Source: Clostridia bacterium
Lineage (GTDB): Bacteria; Bacillota; Clostridia; TANB77; CAG-508
NCBI GenBank assembly: GCA_900758165.1
Contig: CAAEQN010000051.1
Coordinates: 1-11,937, forward strand
DNA length: 11,937 nt
Direction: 5' to 3'
In this document: positions 1 to 5,712 of the stretch, piece by piece
How positions within the stretch are numbered: the stretch's first letter is position 1
How the letters are laid out: each line of letters opens with the position of its first letter
The notes under the pieces: generated by a model
Database searches by the model: none
What the model saw: only the letters and a program-made list of their open reading frames with translations
What the model was told of the DNA's origin: nothing
Position numbers and translations under genes: made by a program

Positions 1-18
1 AAAAAGGGGGAATTATAA

Positions 19-906
19 ATGACAAATAAAAATTATAGTGAGAGTACCATAAAAGTTGGTACTTTTTTTAGTGGTATTGGAGCACCAGAAAAAGCTTTTC
101 AAAAATTAAAAGATGAAAAAATAATTAAGGATTATACATTAGAATTTTTTTCCGAAATAGACAAAAATGCAATCAAATCATTTTGTGCTATTCATAATAT
201 AGATGAATCATTAAATTTAGGTAGTATTACAGAAATAAAAGGAGAAAATTTACCTTATTGTGATATATGGATCGGTGGATTTCCATGCCAAGACATCAGC
301 TGTGCTGGTAAAATGAAAGGATTTGATTTTAAGAGTTCTACTAGATCAAGTCTAGGTTGGGAAATGATAAGATTACTAAAAGAAGTAAAAGAGAAACCAC
401 ACTATGTAATATTTGAAAATGTTGCTAATATTACTAGTAAGGCATTTAAATCCACACTAGATTTGTTTAAACAGGATTTAATTAGTTTAGGATATACATT
501 ATATGATAAAGTATTAAATGCTACCGATTATGGAGTACCGCAAACAAGAAAAAGATATTTTCTTGTTGCTATATTAGACAAGAATAAAAAATTTAGTTTT
601 ATAGAGGGCACAGAATGTGCAAAAACATTATTAGATTATTTAGAAAGAGAAATAGATGAAAAATATTATTTAACTACAAGTAAATATAAAATAGTTAATA
701 ATAAAATTATATTTAATAAAAAAAATAATCCTGATAGAGAGTATGAAGTTGATTTAAAAAAGTATAATACGGGTGGTGTTTGTGGTAAAGATAAAAGTTG
801 TAAGTTTGCTCAATCTTCGAGAGTATTTTCTCAAAAGGGATATGCACCAACACTTACAGCAAATAATACATCTGATAATTGTAAAATTTTAGTAGAGGAG
901 GTTTAA
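19..906 (+). CDS. DNA (cytosine-5-)-methyltransferase, large N-terminal part of a split enzyme
   Basis: This gene encodes the catalytic part of a C5-cytosine DNA methyltransferase, which transfers a methyl group from S-adenosylmethionine to cytosine in DNA. In the 295 residues one sees motif I for AdoMet binding (FFSGIGAPEKAF, 16-27), an acidic motif II (EID, 46-48), motif IV with the nucleophile Cys90 (GFPCQDIS), motif VI (ENV, 133-135) and motif VIII (QTRKRYF, 175-181). A target-recognition-like segment follows from about 205 and ends with APTLTAN near 276-282. Motifs IX and X are absent; they lie in the next ORF, in another frame, 2 nt downstream. Together the two give about 351 residues, normal for a complete enzyme. 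A purine-rich GGGGGA at 6-11 serves the ATG. No restriction endonuclease is visible nearby, so it looks like an orphan, phage- or element-borne methyltransferase. Family is clear; the target sequence cannot be read. Confidence 0.93.
   Translation: MTNKNYSESTIKVGTFFSGIGAPEKAFQKLKDEKIIKDYTLEFFSEIDKNAIKSFCAIHNIDESLNLGSITEIKGENLPYCDIWIGGFPCQDISCAGKMKGFDFKSSTRSSLGWEMIRLLKEVKEKPHYVIFENVANITSKAFKSTLDLFKQDLISLGYTLYDKVLNATDYGVPQTRKRYFLVAILDKNKKFSFIEGTECAKTLLDYLEREIDEKYYLTTSKYKIVNNKIIFNKKNNPDREYEVDLKKYNTGGVCGKDKSCKFAQSSRVFSQKGYAPTLTANNTSDNCKILVEEV
894..901 (+). promoter_or_regulatory. Ribosome binding site for the small methyltransferase part
   Basis: AGAGGAGG lies 7 nt before the ATG at 909, and inside the last codons of the large methyltransferase ORF. 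This near-perfect Shine-Dalgarno sequence indicates that the C-terminal piece is translated as its own polypeptide, coupled to termination at 904-906, rather than being a dead remnant. Confidence 0.7.
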
Positions 907-908
907 AA

Positions 909-1079
909 ATGAGAATTAGGAAATTAACATCCAAAGAGGCTTGGAAACTTATGGGGTTTAGTGATGAAGATTATAATAGAGCAAAAAAAGTATGCGCAGA
1001 AACTCATTTATATCATCAAGCGGGGAATTCAATGGTAGTAGATGTGATTTACAATGTTTTAAAATCAATTTTTATATAA
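909..1079 (+). CDS. DNA (cytosine-5-)-methyltransferase, small C-terminal part (motifs IX and X)
   Basis: This 56-residue ORF holds the missing end of the upstream methyltransferase. RKLTSKEAWKLMGF (4-17) matches motif IX, and QAGNSMVVDV (37-46) matches motif X, which packs beside motif I and helps bind AdoMet. It starts 2 nt after the stop of the large part, in the -1 frame relative to it, with a perfect ribosome binding site. The pair could be a natural two-polypeptide enzyme, as known for M.AquI, or one gene broken by a single frameshift. The intact motifs, ATG and ribosome site favour two chains. A strong terminator begins at its stop codon, so it closes the operon. On its own it would not be active. 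Confidence 0.82.
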   Translation: MRIRKLTSKEAWKLMGFSDEDYNRAKKVCAETHLYHQAGNSMVVDVIYNVLKSIFI

Positions 1080-1118
1080 AAACACTAGCGATAAAAAATA
1101 TATCGCTAGTGTTTTTTT
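1078..1118. terminator. Bidirectional intrinsic terminator
   Basis: A perfect hairpin has arms 1078-1093 (core AACACTAGCGATA) and 1101-1116, with a 7-nt loop. It is followed by seven T on the plus strand (1112-1118), and by five T on the minus strand from the A run at 1078-1082. It ends the methyltransferase operon and can also end the minus-strand gene at 1171-1674. Confidence 0.93.
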
Positions 1119-1170
1119 GTTTTGAAAGTAGGATTTGGTACTGCTAATTTACTACTAATAAAAAATTACT

Positions 1171-1674
1171 TTAATTTTTTTTTTTTATAAAGTTATAAGT
1201 TATTGATAATTTTAGAATGATCCAAAGAAATACATAATCAGTATATTTTTTATCGACAGAAGATGTAATACAATAACTTTTTATGAAATCATATTTTACT
1301 GGTAACAATAATTTATTTCCTTTTTTTGTAAATAATTTTTCAACAAATGAATCAGTAATAGTTTCTGCCTCTTCTTGAACAACAGATAATACATCTTTAT
1401 TTTGGGTATCAAAGTAAGAATAATCAAAAAAATCTAATATGTCATCAATTTTTCTGCGATTTTCTTGAATTATGTTTTCTTTCTTAGACTTTTGAATTTT
1501 TTCTAAATAAAAGTTTATTATATTTTCTAGTTTTTGCTTTTTTTCATCATCACTCATTGTGGTTAAATTTGGTATTATGTCTAATAAATTATAATTATAG
1601 ACAATGTTTCTTATTATATTTATTTTGTTATCAAAACATTCAATTACATCATTTATAAATTTATCTTTTTCCAT
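1171..1674 (-). CDS. Hypothetical protein divergent from an XRE regulator
   Basis: I do not recognise this 167-residue protein. It is rich in Ile, Asn, Asp and Lys, with charged, helix-prone stretches (about 40-80). A hydrophobic segment near the C-terminus (TDYVFLWIILKLSITYNFI, about 144-162) contains one Lys, so it may be a buried helix rather than a membrane span. No signal peptide is visible. The ATG is supported by AGAAGGAGC 6-7 nt upstream on the minus strand (complement of about 1681-1689). The last codons lie in a run of 12 A, giving KKKN at the end. The gene points away from the XRE regulator at 1798 across a promoter region with repeated operator-like sequences, so it is probably controlled by that regulator. 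Such pairs are common on mobile elements; the function is unknown. Confidence 0.72.
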   Translation of the reverse strand: MEKDKFINDVIECFDNKINIIRNIVYNYNLLDIIPNLTTMSDDEKKQKLENIINFYLEKIQKSKKENIIQENRRKIDDILDFFDYSYFDTQNKDVLSVVQEEAETITDSFVEKLFTKKGNKLLLPVKYDFIKSYCITSSVDKKYTDYVFLWIILKLSITYNFIKKKN

Positions 1675-1712
1675 AATTTAGCTCCTTCTATAAAATACCT
1701 ACTTTCTGACAC

Positions 1713-1718
1713 ATAATA
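1713..1718 (-). promoter_or_regulatory. Possible -10 box for the minus-strand gene
   Basis: Read on the minus strand this is TATTAT, about 40 bp before the ATG at 1674. The -35 position (about 1736-1741, minus strand AGTTAT) is a poor match but overlaps the operator-like repeat at 1737-1747. This fits a regulated promoter. The call is weak because the region is AT-rich. Confidence 0.35.
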
Positions 1719-1736
1719 TTTCTAAGTTTTGCTAAA

Positions 1737-1798
1737 TAACTTACTACATAGTTAGTATGTTTAAAAAAACGATAACTTATTATAATAGTAGTAAGTTA
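1737..1798. promoter_or_regulatory. Operator-like repeats between the divergent genes
   Basis: TAACTTACTAC (1737-1747) recurs in inverted orientation as GTAGTAAGTTA (1788-1798), an exact 11-base match. A further TAACTTA at 1773-1779 forms a closer inverted pair with TAAGTTA at 1792-1798, framing the TATAAT box at 1781-1786. The arrangement suits binding by a dimeric XRE-type repressor that controls itself and the divergent gene. Binding is inferred from position and symmetry only. Confidence 0.6.
1781..1786 (+). promoter_or_regulatory. -10 box of the XRE regulator promoter
   Basis: A perfect TATAAT lies between two operator half-sites. The expected -35 position (about 1758-1763, TGTTTA) is weak. 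Transcription from here would start near 1793, only about 5 nt before the ATG at 1798. That bears on which start codon is used. Confidence 0.5.
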
Positions 1799-2091
1799 TG
1801 AATATAAAGGAAGTGATAATCATTAAGAGTATATCTTATGAAAATCATTCTCGTAAAATTTTAGCAAATAATATTATTTATTATAGATTACAAAACAAAT
1901 GGTCTCAAGAAGATTTTGCTGATAAGCTTGAAACAACTTCTGTTTATGTATCTAATTTAGAAAATGCTAAACGTAATACTAGAATTGATTATATTGGTCG
2001 TGTTGCAGATACTCTAGGAGTTTCAGTTAAAGATTTATTTGAAGAAAGAACTCCTATTGATAATCACAAAATACTTAGACGCAAAGAATAG
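1798..2091 (+). CDS. XRE/Cro-family helix-turn-helix regulator
   Basis: A small DNA-binding protein with one XRE/Cro/CI-type helix-turn-helix covering about residues 21-81 of the 97-residue reading. Characteristic parts are WSQEDFADKLE, the recognition helix TSVYVSNLENAKRN, and the closing helix with VADTLGVSVKDLF. It probably represses its own promoter and that of the divergent gene through the TAACTTACTAC repeats. The start is uncertain. ATG 1798 has no ribosome site and sits inside an operator half-site about 5 nt from the predicted transcript start. AAGGAAGTGAT at 1807-1817 lies correctly for an in-frame ATT at 1822, which would give 89 residues and keep the whole HTH. GTG at 1813 is too close to that site. 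The stop codon lies in the stem of a terminator. Confidence 0.88.
   Translation: MNIKEVIIIKSISYENHSRKILANNIIYYRLQNKWSQEDFADKLETTSVYVSNLENAKRNTRIDYIGRVADTLGVSVKDLFEERTPIDNHKILRRKE
1807..1817 (+). promoter_or_regulatory. Shine-Dalgarno-like site inside the annotated XRE start
   Basis: AAGGAAGTGAT differs by one base from the ideal AAGGAGGTGAT. It is 8 nt (counting from GGAAG) before an in-frame ATT codon at 1822. No ATG or TTG lies in frame at that distance. The site suggests a non-canonical ATT start, or else is chance. Confidence 0.4.
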
Positions 2092-2107
2092 AAATTATTC
2101 TTTTTTT
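2083..2107 (+). terminator. Intrinsic terminator of the XRE gene
   Basis: AAAGAATA (2083-2090) pairs with TATTCTTT (2096-2103) across a 5-nt loop and runs into seven T (2101-2107). The stop codon TAG at 2089-2091 is within the stem. The stem is AT-rich and therefore weak. Confidence 0.65.
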
Positions 2108-2204
2108 GTGTCAATTAAATTATAACATTATTATATAATTGTTTCATTAAAAAGAATTAGTTTTACAAAGAAAATTAAAATACCCCACTTTTTTTAAAAA
2201 ACTA

Positions 2205-2233
2205 TTGACTAATTGATATAATTGTGATAGAAT
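2205..2233 (+). promoter_or_regulatory. Main promoter of the biosynthetic operon
   Basis: TTGACT (2205-2210), a 17-bp spacer and TAGAAT (2228-2233) form a near-consensus sigma-A promoter, with a start near 2240 and a leader of about 38 nt. A perfect TATAAT at 2217-2222 with TTAAAA at 2194-2199 could be a second, overlapping promoter. It lies before the first of seven collinear genes. Confidence 0.78.
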
Positions 2234-2280
2234 ATCCCTTGAATTTAAGGGATATTCTCAGAAAAAGGAGGCACAATTAT
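2218..2280. repeat. Outer inverted repeat reaching the start codon
   Basis: ATAATTGTG (2218-2226) is the exact reverse complement of CACAATTAT (2272-2280), which includes the first two bases of the ATG at 2279. It encloses the inner palindrome and the ribosome site. It would fold only in RNA begun upstream of 2218, or act at the DNA level. Chance is possible in DNA this AT-rich. Confidence 0.4.
2230..2257. promoter_or_regulatory. Palindromic operator over the -10 box and transcription start
   Basis: GAATATCCCTT (2230-2240) is followed after 6 nt by its exact reverse complement AAGGGATATTC (2247-2257). The palindrome covers the end of the -10 box and the predicted start near 2240, a classic place for a repressor. 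It is unlike the repeats near the XRE gene, so the regulator is probably encoded elsewhere. If transcription began at about 2229 from the alternative promoter, it would instead form a 5-prime end hairpin. Confidence 0.65.
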
Positions 2281-3562
2281 GGAATATGTTGAAATGCATC
2301 CAATAAAAAATGAAGAAGTAGATACTTTTGTAGAAGACTGTAATTTATTTGCAGTTTTTGATGCGCCTGTTAATGTATTATTCTCTAAAAATTTAATTGT
2401 TAATATTAAAAAATATAAAGATATTTTTGTCAGCTATAAAATGGGCAATAATATCTTTTTTTCATGCAAATCTAACAAAAGTTTAGCTTTTCTTAAGATA
2501 TGTGCAATGAATGGTTGCGGTATTGAAGTATCAAGTATTTATGAGTTAAAAGATGCACTAAAATTTACAAACAAAATAATTTCTTCAGGACCTGCTAAAA
2601 CAATTGATTATCTTGAACTATCTATTGATAATGGTGCGATAATATCTGTTGATGATCTTGAAGAATTAAAAAAAATACAAGAAATCAATAAGTTTACAAA
2701 GGTCTTTTTAAGAATAAATGATGTTATTGATAACATGACAAGCCGATTTGGTATTAATATAAGTCAAATAAATGAATGTTTAAGAATTATTAAGAATTCA
2801 AAAATTGAAATTATAGGATTTTCATTTCATATCAATAACTACAATTTGGATGATCGAATATATGCAATAAGAAAGATTATAAAACTTTCGGAAAAATATG
2901 ATATAAAAATTAAGTATATTGACATTGGTGGAGGATTTCCATCTAACTATTGCAATAAGGAAGATTATGAACGATTCTTGAAGCAAGTAAATTCAAATAT
3001 GTTTTTTAAACATAAAAGGTTTAATGATTTTTATACATATTATAGTGATATGTCAAATGAGAAATCACTAGAGTATATTTTATCAAATGTTTCAAATATA
3101 TTGAATGATATTCAAATTATAATAGAACCAGGAAGAAGTCTTTTAAATAATTGTGGAATTAGTATTTATAAAGTTGAATATTTGAAGGATTTACCAAATG
3201 GAGAAAAAGTATTAGTTACTAATGGTAATATAAATTGTTTGTCTGAACAATGGTTTAATACAGACTATTTAATAGAACCAGTATTATATAAAAAAAACAA
3301 AGATAGTAAAAAAATAGATAAACCGATTTTTGCGAGTATTGCAGGTAATTTATGTCTGGAGCAAGATATGATAACTTGGCGAAAAATAAAGTTTGATTAT
3401 TTACCAGAACCAGGAGATTATTTGATTTATTATAATACTGCTGGGTATCAAATGGATTCAAATGAAAGCAATTTTCACAAGATACCATTAGTAAAAAAAT
3501 TTGTAGTTGAAAAAAGTGGCAATAAATATGAGATAAGGGAGGATGATAAATATGATTGCTAA
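2279..3562 (+). CDS. Y4yA-type PLP-dependent decarboxylase (LysA/ODC fold III)
   Basis: A 427-residue enzyme of the alanine-racemase-fold decarboxylases, which remove a carboxyl group from basic or diamino acids. Key features are Schiff-base Lys64 (SCKSN), His184 (SFHIN) stacking on PLP, the phosphate-binding GGGF loop (217-220), EPGRS (283-287), catalytic Cys359 in GNLCLEQDMITWRK, and NTAGYQMD with Tyr390. The block around 356-395 fits the Y4yA subfamily better than ordinary diaminopimelate decarboxylase; that subfamily is known from rhizobial siderophore-type loci. All catalytic residues are present. It has a strong AAAAAGGAGG site 7 nt before the ATG and is the first gene after the operator. 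Its substrate is not evident: candidates are a diamino acid made by the next gene's product, arginine or ornithine. The 3-prime end overlaps the next gene by 11 nt, so translation is probably coupled. Confidence 0.88.
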   Translation: MEYVEMHPIKNEEVDTFVEDCNLFAVFDAPVNVLFSKNLIVNIKKYKDIFVSYKMGNNIFFSCKSNKSLAFLKICAMNGCGIEVSSIYELKDALKFTNKIISSGPAKTIDYLELSIDNGAIISVDDLEELKKIQEINKFTKVFLRINDVIDNMTSRFGINISQINECLRIIKNSKIEIIGFSFHINNYNLDDRIYAIRKIIKLSEKYDIKIKYIDIGGGFPSNYCNKEDYERFLKQVNSNMFFKHKRFNDFYTYYSDMSNEKSLEYILSNVSNILNDIQIIIEPGRSLLNNCGISIYKVEYLKDLPNGEKVLVTNGNINCLSEQWFNTDYLIEPVLYKKNKDSKKIDKPIFASIAGNLCLEQDMITWRKIKFDYLPEPGDYLIYYNTAGYQMDSNESNFHKIPLVKKFVVEKSGNKYEIREDDKYDC

Positions 3563-4550
3563 AAACATTACTGAGTTGATTGGGAATACACCAATGATTG
3601 AATTGAAAATGAAAAACAATGATTGGAAGGTCTATCTGAAATTGGAAAAATTTAATCCAGGTGGTAGTATGAAAGACCGAATGGCACTAAATATGATTAA
3701 TCAAGCCGAAAAGGACGGTAAACTTAAGCCAGGTGGAACAATAATCGAATCTTCTAGTGGAAATACTGCTATTGGGTTAGCTATTGCCTCAGCGATAAAA
3801 GGATACAAATTTATTGCAGTAGTAGATCACCATGCATCTAAGGAAAAAATAGATATGATTAAAGCTTATGGTGGTAATATTGTTGTGGTTGGAGACGGCT
3901 ATAAGGATAATGAAGTTGCTGTTATCGAACGTGAAAAAACAGCGAAAAGAATGGCTGATGGAATGGAGAATGCTTTTTTTCCAAATCAAGCTGATAATTT
4001 TAATAATAGATCTGCTTATATTGATACATTGGCATGTGAATTAATTGATGACTTAGGTAATATTGATTCCTTTTATGGAGCGATTGGAACAGGTGGCTCC
4101 GCATGTGGAACAGCAATGGGATTGAAAAAAAGAACGAATAAAATTGAAATAAATGTAATTGAACCAGATGGATCAATATTATTTGGCGGACCTGGTAAAC
4201 CATATTTTCAATCTGGTACAGGTAATCCTATTAATGCACCAATTCCTAAAATAATTGATTATTCTTTGATTGATCATAATTATTATGCGACCGATAAGGA
4301 AGCATTTAATACTTGCAGATATTTTGCAAAAAAACATGGTTTATTAATTGGTGGATCAGCTGGAGGAGTTTTATTCAAAGCACTAGAAGATATAAATAAA
4401 AAAAATGGTACCGGTATAGCAGTAGTATTGTTATGTGATGGTGGCGAAAAATATTTGAATAATATCTTTAATGATGAATGGATGAAGAAAAATGATTTGA
4501 TTGATTTATCAATACCAAAACTTTTAGAGAGTTTTATTGAGGAGAGGTAA
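3552..4550 (+). CDS. SbnA/CysK-type PLP-dependent beta-replacement enzyme
   Basis: A 332-residue fold-type-II PLP enzyme of the cysteine synthase family, which swaps the beta-substituent of an activated serine for a nucleophile. NPGGSMKDR carries the PLP lysine Lys41; SSSGN (67-71) is the substrate loop; GTGGSACGT (179-187) binds the PLP phosphate; DGGEKYL lies near 296-302. NPGGSMKDR and the GSxxFG motif (208-212) resemble SbnA of staphyloferrin B, which joins O-phosphoserine and glutamate on the way to 2,3-diaminopropionate, more than a housekeeping CysK. The partner oxidase SbnB is not in the window. I chose ATG 3552 because GGGAGG at 3537-3542 is 9 nt away; ATG 3543 directly abuts it. The gene overlaps the decarboxylase by 11 nt. 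The product could be a diaminopropionate precursor or another beta-substituted alanine. Confidence 0.87.
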   Translation: MIAKNITELIGNTPMIELKMKNNDWKVYLKLEKFNPGGSMKDRMALNMINQAEKDGKLKPGGTIIESSSGNTAIGLAIASAIKGYKFIAVVDHHASKEKIDMIKAYGGNIVVVGDGYKDNEVAVIEREKTAKRMADGMENAFFPNQADNFNNRSAYIDTLACELIDDLGNIDSFYGAIGTGGSACGTAMGLKKRTNKIEINVIEPDGSILFGGPGKPYFQSGTGNPINAPIPKIIDYSLIDHNYYATDKEAFNTCRYFAKKHGLLIGGSAGGVLFKALEDINKKNGTGIAVVLLCDGGEKYLNNIFNDEWMKKNDLIDLSIPKLLESFIEER

Positions 4551-4551
4551 C

Positions 4552-5685
4552 ATGAGATTTGAAAAATGGGAAGAAGAAGCCTTTAACTATTTAACTAAAC
4601 TATATGATAATTTTTTTGAAGAATTATCTAGTAAATGTATGGAATGCTTTAGAATTGATTCAAAAGAACTATTTTCGGAAAATGTTAAAGAATTAACAAG
4701 TGAACAAGAAAAGAAAATATATGATTTTTGGAAAAAATATACATCTGATTTTGATATAGCATATCATAAATATTATATTGATAGAAGTGGAACATTTGAT
4801 GAAAAATTTATTCCAGATGATTTGTTTGTTGGGTACATAGATGGATATTTGAATAATAGAGCTATCGAACCAGGAATAGCAGACAAAAACTATTTTGATT
4901 TATACTTAAAAGGATTTAATTTACCAAAAACATATATACATTTAATAAATGGTATATTTGAGGACGAAAATTATAATATTGTAACCAAAGAACAAGCAAT
5001 AGATATTTTAGTGACAGCTAATAATATAACAATTAAACCAAGTATGGCATCTTATGGTGGTAAGGGTGTGAAATTTCTTAATAATCCATCCAGAATTGAT
5101 TTGATAAATTTCATTGATAATCTTGAGGAGGATAATTTAATTTTTCAAGAAACTGTTAATCAATCAGATGTAACGGCAAAATTACATCCTGATTCACTTA
5201 ATACAATAAGAGTAATGACTCTAATATTGGATGGTGAAGTAAAAGTATTACCTTATGCGGCTTTTAGAATGGGAATTGGAAAATCTAAAGTTGATAATGC
5301 AAGTTTTGGTGGAATATATTGCAAAATTAATGAAGATGGATCACTTTCAGATTTTGCTTATGATGCTTTGGGTAAAAAATTTGATGAACATCCCGATGGT
5401 GGAAAGTTTTCAAATATAAAATTTGAGTTTATGGAAGAGGTAAGAGAGTTAGTTAAGAATGCGGCCCAAAGGTTTCCACATTTTAGATTAATTGGTTGGG
5501 ATATAGCAATAACTGAAAATAATATTCCTATGATTATTGAAGCAAATCTAACTATGAGCGGTATGGATGTTATTGAAACTATATGTGGTCCATTGTTTGG
5601 TGAATATACTGAAAAAGTGTTAGATGAAGTGTTTTTGCAAAAACACAAGAAAAAAACATCTATGGATATATCTCAATATGTTTAA
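4552..5685 (+). CDS. ATP-grasp ligase 1 (sugar-transfer-associated / glutamate-ligase-like)
   Basis: A 377-residue ATP-grasp protein. Such enzymes activate a carboxylate as acyl phosphate and join it to an amine. The first 130 residues form a charged helical region. The ATP-grasp core follows, with Lys162 (TIKPS), glycine-rich GGKG (169-172), FQE (198-200), Asn-Thr-Ile-Arg220, GWD (315-317), and metal-binding Glu330 and Asn332 (EANL). The layout fits the ATPgrasp_ST (PF14397-like) type. ATG 4552 is chosen because AGGAG (4540-4544) lies 7 nt upstream; the TTG at 4537 is not needed. It starts 1 nt after the previous stop. The next gene is a clear paralogue. In this context it probably joins amino acid or amine units; an actual ligase role is inferred, and the substrates are unknown. 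Confidence 0.82.
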   Translation: MRFEKWEEEAFNYLTKLYDNFFEELSSKCMECFRIDSKELFSENVKELTSEQEKKIYDFWKKYTSDFDIAYHKYYIDRSGTFDEKFIPDDLFVGYIDGYLNNRAIEPGIADKNYFDLYLKGFNLPKTYIHLINGIFEDENYNIVTKEQAIDILVTANNITIKPSMASYGGKGVKFLNNPSRIDLINFIDNLEEDNLIFQETVNQSDVTAKLHPDSLNTIRVMTLILDGEVKVLPYAAFRMGIGKSKVDNASFGGIYCKINEDGSLSDFAYDALGKKFDEHPDGGKFSNIKFEFMEEVRELVKNAAQRFPHFRLIGWDIAITENNIPMIIEANLTMSGMDVIETICGPLFGEYTEKVLDEVFLQKHKKKTSMDISQYV

Positions 5686-5712
5686 TAATGTGATAGTTTA
5701 GGGGGATAAAAA

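Noticed and set aside
888..915. Programmed -1 ribosomal frameshift joining the two methyltransferase parts
   Set aside because: The only slippery-looking run (TTTAAAAA) is not in phase for slippage in the upstream frame, and the second ORF has its own ATG and ribosome site.
1175..1186. Run of 12 T as a terminator
   Set aside because: It has no preceding stem and lies within the 3-prime end of the minus-strand gene. Extra or missing bases there would change only the last few residues.
3255..5648. Several minus-strand open frames within the decarboxylase, SbnA-like and ATP-grasp genes
   Set aside because: They lie opposite genes with clear family motifs, have no ribosome sites and show no recognisable protein features; they are shadows.
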